A DNA stretch of 64,000 nt from Desarmillaria ectypa (lineage: Eukaryota; Basidiomycota; Agaricomycetes; Agaricales; Physalacriaceae). Below are positions 38,715 through 49,086 of this stretch, one piece after another (positions within the stretch are counted from its first letter, which is position 1; each line of letters begins with the position of its first letter). The stretch is from contig JAUDYN010000006.1 of NCBI GenBank assembly GCA_030407005.1, forward strand, positions 124,001 to 188,000, given 5' to 3'. The notes below the pieces were generated by a model, which was given only the letters and a program-made list of their open reading frames with translations, was not told the origin of the DNA and ran no database searches. The position numbers were made by a program, and so were the translations under genes.

Positions 38715-39109
38715 TGTTAGGACCCTGTCTATATGTGGTTTTTAGATCAGATGCTTACTCCTGGACTGTCTCACATTTGGACAATCACTCATGTTAGGAG
38801 AGTGGTTTAGATCTTGGGATGAGTGTAAGAAGGTATATGGATTAAGTTTAGTCAGAAGATGGAGAGTATACATGAAAACTACTCTACTTATATACTAAAA
38901 CTTGGAGACTAATAATAGCATTTGTCTATATATATTTGGTACATGAAACATGTGAAACCATGTATTCATGGAGTGACTGTTGGTCAGATGATAGAGATTA
39001 GAGTGATAGTGTGAGGAGATCAATGGTATTATCAATGAGCAAGTGATGTTGATGAGAATATAGAGATAAGATGTCAGATAAGACTAAAGAAAATGGAAAA
39101 ATCATAACA
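38715..39109 (-). repeat. 5' LTR of A-2 (395 bp, TGTTAGGACC subtype)
   Basis: Ends TGTTA/TAACA. On the minus strand a TATATAAG box lies about 34 bases before the self-priming segment (38,848-38,860), the place expected for transcript start. It directly abuts element E. Confidence 0.85.
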
Positions 39110-40620
39110 AAAAGGATGGATGCAAACTGGAGGCTGAACCAAATCAATGGCCAGCAAGGAAACATTACACCTGGAAACAAGGCAAACCAGAATGGAAACA
39201 AAGGAGGATTGTCAGCTGGGAATTCTGAAGGTGACAAGAAGGATGCCACTGGTACTACTTATGGTGGGCAAGGCCAGCTGATGGAGATTGAGCAGTTAAA
39301 AAAGGAGTGAAGGTGTTTTAGATGTGGTTACATAGGACACATGATGAAGGAAGGAAAGTGTCCACCACAAAATGAGTGGCTCAAGATCAACTGACTGAAG
39401 AAGACACTATGGGGAGTACAGAAATTGCAGGCCATGCTGAAAATAGCAGAAGAAAAAGAGGCTAGCATGAGCAAAGTAGAGGAGGTAAAAGAAATGCTGG
39501 TGGAGAACTAAGCAGTTCACCTTTATTAGCAGGACTCTTAGATATGCAAACAATATATAGTGGATGGACTTATAATATTTTTGTAGTTATGAACAATAAA
39601 TATGATTTGCTGGCAACATTACCTGAAAATGAACTGCAAAGCCTGAAACCTGAAGACTTGCTCAATCACCCACAAGAATCAAGTGGGCTGAACAGGGGAT
39701 AGAGAGTCCTTAATCAAAGTATCCTAGATCAGGGAAAGACCCAGCCAAAGGCTGAGGAGTACCTAGGAATGGAAGACTTGTCCATTTATGACAAGTATGA
39801 CCAAAATTAGTTAAAACCAGAAATGGCCACGTGGATTTGAAGAAAAACATAGCTAGAAAAAACCATGGGAAACAAGATACAAATAGTCAGGAAATGGACT
39901 CACCCAAAAAGACAACAGGAAGTGGATGAGGCCTTAGTATGGGAAATACAGGGGATGGTAGAGGAAGATAATCAATGGCAGGAAGAGAACCTAGAAGCAA
40001 TCCAACAATTATGGCAACTGCTACAGTACATATGTGAGAGCAATGGATGAAGCACAAAACTAGCTATATAGCTAGAAGAGTGCAGAACCCTCAAGAAATA
40101 CTCCATAAATGCCTTGATAGACAGTGGGTGCACTGGCAGTGCAATCAACTGGAAGTTTGTATAAGAAAATAGGTTGAGCATGATTCTGATTGCCAGACTA
40201 CAAAAAGTCTATAATGCTGATGAAAGCCAAAATAGTGGAGGAGACATCATAGAGTACATGGAGATCAGAATAATGATTGGGGACCATGCTGAACAAATAG
40301 ATCTGGCAGTGGTAGAACTGGGCATGGTCTCAATATTTCTGGGATATGATTGGCTGAAGAAACACAATACATTGATCAACTGGGAAACAGGAGCAATAAT
40401 CCTAGCTCAATGTGATTGTTGGAAAACACCATTCACATTACTAGATGAAGATCCAGAGAACCCATGGGAAGAACTGGAGGAAGGAGACAGCATACTAGTA
40501 GTGGACATGGAGGAAGCCATGCAGGTATGGGCTATGGGGACCAAAGCAAATGACTTATCTGCACAAGCCAATAAGGAAAAGAGAATAAAAATGTTCAAAC
40601 AGATCATCCCTGAGTACTAT
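39110..40620 (+). pseudogene. Element E gag 3' end and protease
   Basis: The fragment starts in the C-terminal part of Gag, with a zinc knuckle CFRCGYIGH at 39,314 onward whose last spacing is six instead of four residues. A degenerate linker follows, then an aspartic protease. DSGCTGSAIN at 40,120-40,149 is the active-site loop, and FLGYDWLKKHN (about 40,337-40,370) is the conserved downstream segment. The N-terminal half of Gag and the 5' LTR are missing. Several stops interrupt the frame between knuckle and protease. Confidence 0.8.
40616..40620 (+). repeat. Target site duplication ACTAT, left copy
   Basis: Direct 5-bp repeat flanking A-3. The right copy is 54,307-54,311. Confidence 0.9.
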
Positions 40621-41016
40621 TGTTACAGCCCTGTCTAACATGTGACTTGGGACATAAGCTGCTCTCTAGGCTATCTTGTGTTTGGACAATCATCTGTATG
40701 TTGAGAGTTAAGCTCGGTCTTTAGTGTGGTGTAGTAGAAGGTATATGATTGTAATTTAGTCAAAAGGTAGAGTACAATGGTGGAAACTACTCTACTTATA
40801 TACTAAAAGTATGGTGTTATTAATAGATGAAACGATGAGGCTACATGAAGAAACCTTGAGGAAGTTGAATGTCTGAGCACCAATAAGACTGAACTGGGGT
40901 GACAACCATGTAGAACTAGGGTGGTTGTCAGTGAATATGTCATTGCAGAGTGATAATGATGCAAGATAAGATGTGAGAAGTCATGGATAAGATAAGATAA
41001 CAGAAAAATCATAACA
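40621..41016 (-). repeat. 3' LTR of A-3 (396 bp)
   Basis: TGTTACAGCC subtype, 95.2% identical to the 5' LTR. It is followed by the polypurine tract (complement of about 41,017-41,029). Confidence 0.9.
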
Positions 41017-42026
41017 TTACCCCCTTGTTAAAGCAGTCATCCTGACTGCTAAGGTTCTTCTTCAGGGGTGTTGAGTTGTGATATGACTTGATTGATCCAG
41101 TACTGATCAATCAAGTTTTTCCATACTTTTTCATCCAGATTGATGATCCATTTTTGATATCTATCCTTGCGTTGGGCAAGGTATGTGATATCACCATTGT
41201 CAGAATATTCATGGTCCAATATCTTGACCACTGCTTTGTCCTTGGTTACGATTTTGGTGTGGTGTAAAGCTCAGTTAACATTAGCTTTATACTCTGCAAT
41301 CGCTTCCATGGCATTCATCATTTCTGTTTCTCAGACCCACAAGTTGTGTTCTCTTGTCCATCCTTTCCATTTTATGAAGTAGTCTGTGACTTCCTTGGAT
41401 GGTTGTCCTCATTTGGAGCATACTTGACAAGTGTGTGAGTCTAAGACTTCTTTGATTTCATACTCCTCTTGGCTGTCAATGAGGTCTGGAGGAGGAGGTG
41501 GCAGTTTTAATTTGTATGCTTCCATACCAGATTTTTCGACAATTTCAAATGGTCCTGTTCATTTGTCATCTAGTTTTTTCTTTGGGCATGGAAGATGAAG
41601 GTTGGCAGTGTTGAGCCAAACTTTGTCACCAATTTGGTATTCTCGAGGTGACTGTTTCCTTATGTCATATTGTGCTTTCATTTGTGCTGCTGCTTTCTCT
41701 AATGCATCATGGACTTCCTTGTGGACTTTGGCCATGGTTTCTGTGAATTCTACTGCTATGGGGTTTGTGAAGTTGGTTTTTTAGATGGACTCAGGGATGA
41801 GTCAAGGATTTTGTCCATATAAGACCATAAAGGGACTTTTGCCAGTTGCTGAATGAACTTGGTTATTATGAGCAAATTCTGTGAGGGGTAACCATGTTAT
41901 CCAGTCAGTCTGTCAGTGGTTGACAAAGATTCAGAGGTATTTTTCAATCTCTTGATTGACTCATTCTGTCTGTCTATCAGTCTGTGGGTGATATGCGGTG
42001 GATGCATTTTGCATGATATTCAGCAT
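41017..42026 (-). pseudogene. A-3 pol 3' end: integrase C-terminus and two chromodomains
   Basis: The minus strand shows the chromodomain-like second module (41,049-41,231; ILDHEYSDNGDITYLAQ, WKNLIDQYW), the first chromodomain (about 41,310-41,470) and the C-terminal half of the integrase up to the D insertion point. The module order is the same as in A-1, A-2 and F. Stops and shifts are present. Confidence 0.8.
42022..42026 (+). repeat. Target site duplication AGCAT, left copy
   Basis: Direct 5-bp repeat flanking element D. The right copy is 45,882-45,886. Confidence 0.9.
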
Positions 42027-42676
42027 TGTCATGGATCTTGAGTATCTGTAAACTCGGTGCATGAGTCAACGCATGCCTACACTCGGCCTTCTCGGTCCTA
42101 GCAGTGACTCACACATAATTTTCTTTTACTTTCTCTATTCTTCTTGCTCATACTAGAATATAATAGAACATTGTAGAATATTCATGACTCGAGCCTTTTA
42201 GTATATAAATACCGTCTGTAACCTTGTAAAAGAGGAATCAAGCTACTCATCTTCAAGTCCACTTCATTGTGTGAACTAAGCATCTGATCGGTTACGCCTA
42301 GCACTTGCTAATCTCCTCGCTTCCTGACTACGCCTAGTGCTTGTCAGAAACCTCATCAGTTATGCCTAGTGCTTGCTGAACAACTCGTTGGATATGCCAA
42401 GCGCTTTCCGACACCAATCTGAAGACTACGCCTAGCGCTTGTCTTCATCTACAGCCCATAATAGCTCCACGCTCACCGGCTGCTTCCTACAGTAACTGCT
42501 TCGCACTTACTGACCCCTTTACCTCGCAAACTGGACCTCTCAGGTCTCCTCACAAACCCTTGCCGGAATCTATTCTATTCCCTAATGACATACATCTCTA
42601 TAACATATCCTACCTCGCTTCGATCATCACTTGTCACCCCTCACTCTCATATGCTGATTTCGGCAGATTCCTAACA
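42027..42676 (+). repeat. 5' LTR of D (650 bp)
   Basis: TGTCATGG to CCTAACA. It contains five copies of a 15-bp motif close to TACGCCTAGCGCTTG at 42,293, 42,329, 42,361, 42,393 and 42,427. A TATAAATA box lies upstream of them at about 42,199. CpG sites are mostly retained. Confidence 0.9.
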
Positions 42677-42677
42677 T

Positions 42678-42695
42678 TGGTGGACACATTGGGAA
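42678..42695 (+). promoter_or_regulatory. Candidate tRNA primer-binding site of D
   Basis: TGGTGGACACATTGGGAA begins one base after the 5' LTR. Its complement ends in CCA, as expected of a tRNA 3' end. The tRNA cannot be named here. Family A's self-priming arrangement is not seen in D. Confidence 0.5.
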
Positions 42696-42798
42696 CTGAG
42701 TATAGGTCCTTGTTTCTTATCATTAAAGGTTTGTGCAGCTGGTATATACTTTTATACAGCTATTGGTCAAATCTCTGTCAGACAAGTAACTGGTTCCA

Positions 42799-45084
42799 AT
42801 GACTTGGAATAAAGAATTATTTAGCCCTGACCCTGGCAGAAGATATCATTCTCGCGACCTCTGTGCTTTCTATAGCATGGACCAACATGAGCAGATCAAA
42901 CACAGTACACCTCCTCCTTGTGCAAGACATACTTGTCACTCATCTTCACGGACAGGCCCTAAGCACCCAAGCATTGTACATCAGCCGATACTTCATCCCT
43001 TTGATGGGCCTTTTCGGCGAGGAACCTACAACATGAATGAAATAATGGCAGTCACAATGGGCAATACCATACCCCTGTCAATGCTGGCTTCGAAGATTCT
43101 ACAAGAGCCCAGGCTGACGTCTCGTAGAAACGAGGCTATAAGGATCATAAAGAGTCATTTCAATATTGATCTTAATGAGGCTTGGACCGTCAATGAGGAA
43201 CAGTACAAGACTACCTTCTGGGACGAGTTCAAGCTCCTAGACAACTTGTTGATGGAGACATGGGCTATCCGTAGGTCCAATGGTGATGTTGGGTTCAGCA
43301 TTGATTATTGGCAGTACAAGAAACTACAGCATGCATTATCAGAATGGAAACGGAAGGCCCATCAGTCACTCATAGCTCATGGAATAGATGATCCGAAGTG
43401 CCCCGAATGGCATCAAGGCATTGATACCTTTATGACGGCAAACGACTTTGAATTGCAGGCTTTCTACTATCGGACCTCAGTTGAAGATTTCCTTGCATTA
43501 ATTGACAGTTGTCATAACTGGGGTACGAGTGAGCCATTACCGACACCGTTTCAAAGATTTGAAAGTTCCATGCGCCAATCCAAAGAAATCGTCTTGAAAA
43601 TAGAGCAGCAAAAACGAGAGGATACTTTGGATGCTCCTGCTGGAAATATTCCAACTACGACTAAAGAAGCACCCTTGCAGCAGTGTAGATCTAGTGGAAA
43701 GATATCCGAGACTCCGATAGCGAGTTCGTTGCCCTCCAAACATTGTTCTAAAGCAACTTGGACTTCCATCAGTCATGATGGACTCAAGTACATGATTGCC
43801 AAGCCAGACATCGCAGATCATTATGCACAGATAGCTACAGAGTCGCAAGGAGACCTCAATCTACTATCCGATTCATATGAAGTAACCCTTACTCACCCGC
43901 AGTCAATGGCAGGTCATAATGGGAGTTCTCATGACATGCCTGTCTGCAGGATGGCACAGAAAAAGGCCCTTACTTCTGAAATTTTTTATGCCTTTGGTCC
44001 GTCAAAGGAAAGCATAAACTCATCTACCATTAATGAAGTAGCATCCAAAGAAACAAGTATGGATTCGCAGAATGGAGATGAATCAGCACAAGATAACCAT
44101 CAGGGACAGATAAGACGAGCATCGGAAAGGGAACGGAAAACAAGCAACCAACAAGAACTGGTGCCATCAGAAGTCATGGAAATTGAACAAGAATCAACCA
44201 GATCGCATGTAGAACCTCCACAGGCTGCAGAATTCAATAAAGTATCTTTGACGCACAAATTGCCAGAGAAAACTGAACACAATCAGTTAAATCGGAGCAT
44301 ACAACTCAGCACAAGTCCAAACGACATACCCTACCCCATTCATATCATGCCTATTACAGTCTCTCCTATTCTATTTTCTGAAAATACCCAAACTAGCCTC
44401 CTCGGATGCTCAACCGACCTAGCATTGACCGCTCTGTTTTCAAATGTTCATACAAGTGTCATTGGACCTAAACGACACAATATCCATGCATCAGGAGGTA
44501 GTGTTGAAGGGATAATTGTGACCATAGAAATCCCGGATGATTGCAACCAACACCATAAGGAAAGAAGCCAGTGCACTGGACTCTTAAGTGGAGTTGATGA
44601 TCAAGGGAAGTTCATGGTCAAGCTCAGTATTGTCCTTGACAACAACATAGATCTGGAGTCTTCTATGCTCAGAGAGGAACTGAGATTGTGCAAGGCAGTA
44701 AGCACAAGCCAACCAATTCTGGGATTGATAACACAACGAAAGAAAGGCTGTGATCAATATCATCAATATCATTCCCATTTTGGAAACATCTCACTGGCAA
44801 TGATGCAAGCTGATTCACCTTGCCATCATTGCATGATAGAGCTGTGCTCTATTCACGCATCTCCCAAACGACATTTTGAGGCATTCAACAACAGAAAATA
44901 TTTTGAATCAAGTACAAATATTACTCCAGGGCACTCCTCCACCTATACACTTGTCATCACTAGCCGTGTTTCAACTCCTGATTCTAAATTACTCTTAGAC
45001 TCATCTGATAGTGATGAACCATGCTTCAAAGACAGTCCCGAATGCGTTGAACCTTGCCCTCCATATGTGCAGGGTGTGGGATAA
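42799..45084 (+). CDS. Element D orphan protein (761 aa), gag-like position
   Basis: One uninterrupted ORF fills most of the internal region between the D LTRs. I do not recognise the family. Residues about 75-240 look globular and helical (for example PLSMLASKILQEP, FWDEFKLLDNLLMETWAIRR, DYWQYKKLQHALSEWKRKAH). Residues about 260-520 are Ser/Thr/Gln/Glu-rich and probably disordered. Residues about 520-761 are mixed, with an acidic Ser-rich tail (LLLDSSDSDEP). No CCHC knuckle, DTG/DSG protease loop, YLDD or integrase zinc finger is present and no signal peptide is evident. The helical first part could serve as a capsid (Gag) domain, but it may equally be a captured host gene. The start is the first ATG of the open frame, 122 bases after the LTR. 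The lack of any stop contrasts with every surrounding repeat. Confidence 0.75.
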   Translation: MTWNKELFSPDPGRRYHSRDLCAFYSMDQHEQIKHSTPPPCARHTCHSSSRTGPKHPSIVHQPILHPFDGPFRRGTYNMNEIMAVTMGNTIPLSMLASKILQEPRLTSRRNEAIRIIKSHFNIDLNEAWTVNEEQYKTTFWDEFKLLDNLLMETWAIRRSNGDVGFSIDYWQYKKLQHALSEWKRKAHQSLIAHGIDDPKCPEWHQGIDTFMTANDFELQAFYYRTSVEDFLALIDSCHNWGTSEPLPTPFQRFESSMRQSKEIVLKIEQQKREDTLDAPAGNIPTTTKEAPLQQCRSSGKISETPIASSLPSKHCSKATWTSISHDGLKYMIAKPDIADHYAQIATESQGDLNLLSDSYEVTLTHPQSMAGHNGSSHDMPVCRMAQKKALTSEIFYAFGPSKESINSSTINEVASKETSMDSQNGDESAQDNHQGQIRRASERERKTSNQQELVPSEVMEIEQESTRSHVEPPQAAEFNKVSLTHKLPEKTEHNQLNRSIQLSTSPNDIPYPIHIMPITVSPILFSENTQTSLLGCSTDLALTALFSNVHTSVIGPKRHNIHASGGSVEGIIVTIEIPDDCNQHHKERSQCTGLLSGVDDQGKFMVKLSIVLDNNIDLESSMLREELRLCKAVSTSQPILGLITQRKKGCDQYHQYHSHFGNISLAMMQADSPCHHCMIELCSIHASPKRHFEAFNNRKYFESSTNITPGHSSTYTLVITSRVSTPDSKLLLDSSDSDEPCFKDSPECVEPCPPYVQGVG

Positions 45085-45217
45085 AATTATTCCTATCCAT
45101 TTGAAGTTACAACCATAATCAAGTCCCAACTGCTTCACAGAATAATTCAAAGCTATGAGGTTTTACAGTATCACATCTTATTATTGGCTTACCTTTCGCC
45201 TCGTTTCCGCATGTGTA

Positions 45218-45231
45218 GACTGGGGGGGCTC
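45218..45231 (+). promoter_or_regulatory. Polypurine tract of D
   Basis: AGACTGGGGGGGCTC-type G-rich stretch immediately before the 3' LTR, the usual plus-strand priming site. Confidence 0.6.
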
Positions 45232-45881
45232 TGTCATGGATCTTGAGTATCTGTAAACTCGGTGCATGAGTCAACGCATGCCTACACTCGGCCTTCTCGG
45301 TCCTAGCAGTGACTCACACATAATTTTCTTTTACTTTCTCTATTCTTCTTGCTCATACTAGAATATAATAGAACATTGTAGAATATTCATGACTCGAGCC
45401 TTTTAGTATATAAATACCGTCTGTAACCTTGTAAAAGAGGAATCAAGCTACTCATCTTCAAGTCCACTTCATTGTGTGAACTAAGCATCTGATCGGTTAC
45501 GCCTAGCACTTGCTAATCTCCTCGCTTCCTGACTACGCCTAGTGCTTGTCAGAAACCTCATCAGTTACGCCTAGCGCTTGCTGAACAACTCGTTGGATAC
45601 GCCAAGCGCTTTCTGACACCAATCTGAAGACTACGCCTAGCGCTTGTCTTCATCTACAGCCCATAATAGCTCCATGCTCACCGGCTGCTTCCTACAGTAA
45701 CTGCTTCGCACTTACTGACCCCTTTACCTCGCAAACTGGACCTCTCAGGTCTCCTCACGAACCCTTGCCGGAATCTATTCTATTCCCTAATGACATACAT
45801 CTCTATAACATATCCTACCTCGCTTCGATCATCACTTGTCGCCCCTCACTCTCATATCCTGATTTCGGCAGATTCCTAACA
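45232..45881 (+). repeat. 3' LTR of D (650 bp)
   Basis: Eight differences from the 5' LTR. Seven are C/T or G/A changes at CpG sites and one is G/C. It keeps CpG at all seven sites where the 5' copy has TpG or CpA, except one where the 5' copy keeps it. Confidence 0.9.
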
Positions 45882-45886
45882 AGCAT
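45882..45886 (+). repeat. Target site duplication AGCAT, right copy
   Basis: Matches 42,022-42,026. Confidence 0.9.
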
Positions 45887-48800
45887 CCAGTAGAGTTCCT
45901 TCATGAAGGATGATACAAATTGGGGTCCTCAGTCTGAGATAACCACTTGCAGCATTCTGTGTTTTGTGTAGACATGGTTTTGCAGCATAAGAGCCCATCC
46001 TTTAGCAGACAATTCTTCATTGCATGGAATCAGGATTATGTTTTTGGAAAATTGATCCACAATGATGAGTAAAGTGTCGAAACCTTCTGATCCTGGAAGT
46101 CTGATGACCATATTGACTGAGATATGAGTCCAGGGAGTATCAGGTATTATATTGGGGTGAAGAGGGGCAGCCTTTGCCTGCATGTCACTCTTCATTCTTT
46201 GACAGGTTTCACATCCCTTGATATAGGATTTGATGTCTTTCTTCATTTTCAGCCACCAATATTCTCATAGAATGAGTTCCTTGGTTTTGGCGATTCCTGG
46301 ATGTCCAGTGGTAATGTGATCATGGTATTGTGCAATGATGTCATCATGCAGGGAAGGGTTGCAGGGAATATAGACTTGTCCATCATACCACAAGATTTCA
46401 TCTTCCTGTGTGATTCCTCATTTGTGATTGAGGGATTTCTCGATTCCTTGATCCCATTGACTTTTTTGTCAGGTTGCATCTCTTATACATGTGATTCATT
46501 CTTTGGTTGTGGGCAGTATCAATGCTTGGAAATGTTCAGGAGAGAGGACAATCATGTCTTGATTGTCTTCCTTTCTCTGGTCATGGTCATCTCTTCGACT
46601 GAGAAGATCAGCTTTCTTGTTAGCAATTCCAGCTTTATGTTGAAGGATAAAGTGGTATTCAGCCAATTCAGTAACCCATCAAGCTTGTTGTCAATTTAGC
46701 TTTTGGGGTTTTCAGAAATACTGGAGGTTTTGATGATCTGTCCAGATCTCAATAGTCTTCTTGGCACCCATTAGATAATGTCGCCATTCTTCTAAGGCTA
46801 ACATGATGGCCAGTAATTCTTTATCATAGATTTCATAATTGTGTTCAGTGACCATCAATGCTTTTGACATGAATGCAACAGGTCTCCATTTGCCATTTTG
46901 TTCTTGACTTAGAACCACACCAATGGCTCCATCACTAGCATCTGCTTCTACTCAGAATTTCCCATCATCTGAGGGGATAGTTAGGACTATGTTTGTAGTC
47001 ATCAACTTCTTGAGTTGTGAGAATGCCTATTCTTGTTCTAGTCCTCATGTCCAGTCAACCTTGCCAGTTAACTGTGTCAATGGTTGAAAAATTTTGGAGT
47101 AGTCCCATAGAAATTTTCAATAAAAGTTTGTGAATCCTAAGAAGGATTGGAGTTCCTTCTTTTTTGTCAGAGTGGGCCATTCTGTGATTCTGGTGATTTT
47201 GATGGGATCCATGCAGATCACATCTTCACTGATGATAACTGCAAGATATTCAGTTTCAAGTACCTCAAATTCGCACTTTTCTGCTTTGAGGAACAATTTG
47301 TTCTCTCAGAGACATTGGAGGACTTGTCAAACTATGATTCAGTGTTTGGACAGCAATTTGGTGAATATAAGGATATTGTCAAGGTAAATAGTTACTTTTC
47401 CCCCAGCAATTAAATCCTTAAAGATGTCATTCATCATCCACTGGAAAGTGGTGGGGGAATTGGTAAGACCAAAGAACATTACCATGAGCTCAAAAAGTCC
47501 CCAGTTAGTTCTGAATGTAGCTTTTTCTTCATCTCCCTCTTGGATTTGTACATTGTTATATCCCCATCAAACATCTAATTTGGAGAAGTATTTTGCTCCA
47601 TGCAACTTGTCTATGAGTTCTGAGATCAATGGGAGTGGATAATGATTCTTGATTGTCATTTCATTCAATTTCTGGTAATCCTGAACTGGATGTAGAGAGC
47701 CATCTTTTTTCTTGATGAAGAAGAAGGGAGAAGCGAAAGGGGATTTGGAGGGTCTAATTTGTCCTGAATCAAGGTTTTTGTCTAAGAATTTGTCAAGCTG
47801 TTCTTGCTCATTTTGGTTGAGAGGATAGACTTTGCAGTCTAATGTGGATTTGGCATTGGGAGTCAATTCAATGGCATGATCCCATGGTTTTTGGTCTGGT
47901 AGTTTGTCAAAACTTTCTTTAGAGAATAAATCTCTAAAGCTTTGGTACTGAGGAGGTACAAGCTCCTTGAAGGTCTTCTTCAGTTTTTCTGCATTTGTGG
48001 CTGCTGCCAGTTCATTTGCATGATGTATGGCTTGAAGAATGATTTCTTCTTGCATATTGACTGCAAGAATAGTCTTGCCTTCTTCAAGCTCCTCATCCCA
48101 TCTGTCTTCTTCATCAGAATCAGGAAGAGAGAAATAATTCTTGGTACAATGACATCAGCTGAATGTCATAGATCCTGTTTTCCAGTTGACTAATGGGTTA
48201 TGGCGTTTAAGCCAGTCATGGCCCAAATATACTGTTTTGGAGCCCAAGTCTGTGACTGCAAGGTCAATTCGTTCGATGTGATCTCTGATGGTCATTCAGA
48301 GTTCTACAAATTCAGTTATGTCACCTGCTTTGTTATGGGTTCCATCTGCATTGTAAACAGGTATGTGAGTGGCGGTTTTTCTGGTATCCAACTGATGTTG
48401 TTGGATGTAGATTTGATTGATAGAGCTACCTGTGCAGCCACTATCCAACAATGCTCAGGTTGTCAAGATCTTTTTCCCAGTACAGGGAGCAAGTTGGATA
48501 TCCACCAAGAAGTCCTGATCAGAACTTTTGGTACTATGGATATACCAGATTGGTTCATGAAGTTCATAGAGTTGCTCACAGGCAAGGCTCTCTTCATTAT
48601 TCAGGCTTTGGACAAGCTCATTGGTGATTTCTCCAAGTCATTTGGGATGAACCCAAGTGGAGAGGACTGCTTTGGTGACTGCCAAGTTCTTAGTGGCACA
48701 AATAGCATGTAGAGTCCAGTCGACTCTGAAAGGCTTGTACCATATGTAGTTGGGTACCCCTGTGACTGGCAGGATTTCAGGATTCGGTACCCCCTTGTTA

Positions 48801-49086
48801 GGTGGGATTTTGAGTGTTGAGGTTCTGGTTTTAGACTGTTTTGATTTCCATTGTAGGAAAGCCATGTCATCTTCTTCATCAGATACTTCAATGATGGTAG
48901 TATTTCTACTGGAATGGCCCCTCTTTATCACCTGGATGCTAGCAACTTCCTGTCCTTCAGCTGTTGTGAGTGCTACTGGCGATGGGCGATAGGCAGTTGC
49001 ACTCCAATCTCCAGGGATGTCAACACTGGTTCCTACTTGGGAACTGACCATTGAAGCTGGCATTCATTTTGTGTTGTCAGCTTCAG
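45887..49086 (-). pseudogene. A-3 pol: protease, RT, RNase H, integrase N-terminal half
   Basis: On the minus strand, from high to low coordinates: a linker with KRGHSSRNTTI, an aspartic protease (DSGCTGSS near 48,424-48,446, then YLGHDWLKRHN), RT (47,370-48,055; CKVYPLNQ, KKDGSLHPVQDYQKLNE), RNase H (46,712-46,990; SKALMVTEHNYEIYDKELL) and the integrase zinc finger and core (45,929-46,470; CETCQRMKSD, WTHISVNMV). The RT active site is YLDN at 47,372-47,386, a G-to-A change in the second aspartate codon. Protease to RT is open for 162 codons, the best-preserved pol stretch in the window, but stops occur before and after it. Confidence 0.85.

Larger units (their letters stand above)
31936..39109 (-). 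mobile_element. A-2: family A element, mosaic around a B LTR
   Basis: Order on the minus strand: 5' LTR (38715-39109), gag, B LTR (34241-35605), RNase H to chromodomains, 3' LTR (31936-32328). Protease and RT are missing. The 5' LTR is of the TGTTAGGACC subtype and the 3' LTR of the TGTTACAGCC subtype. The flanking bases (ggatg and aaaag) do not match. A single insertion would have near-identical LTRs and a duplication, so this is a composite of two elements. Confidence 0.8.
42027..45881 (+). mobile_element. Element D: young non-autonomous LTR retrotransposon with one orphan ORF
   Basis: 650-bp LTRs (42,027-42,676 and 45,232-45,881) differ at 8 positions. The flanking 5-mers agcat (42,022-42,026 and 45,882-45,886) are an exact target duplication in the A-3 integrase gene. 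The internal region is only 2,555 bp. It has a TGG-type primer-binding site one base after the 5' LTR, a G-rich polypurine tract just before the 3' LTR, and a single 761-codon ORF. RT, RNase H, integrase and protease motifs are all absent in the six frames. It must depend on enzymes from another element if it moves. Confidence 0.85.

Noticed and set aside
42027..45881. D as a host gene flanked by two unrelated repeats
   Set aside because: The exact target duplication, matching LTRs, primer-binding site and polypurine tract show that the ORF lies within one inserted element.
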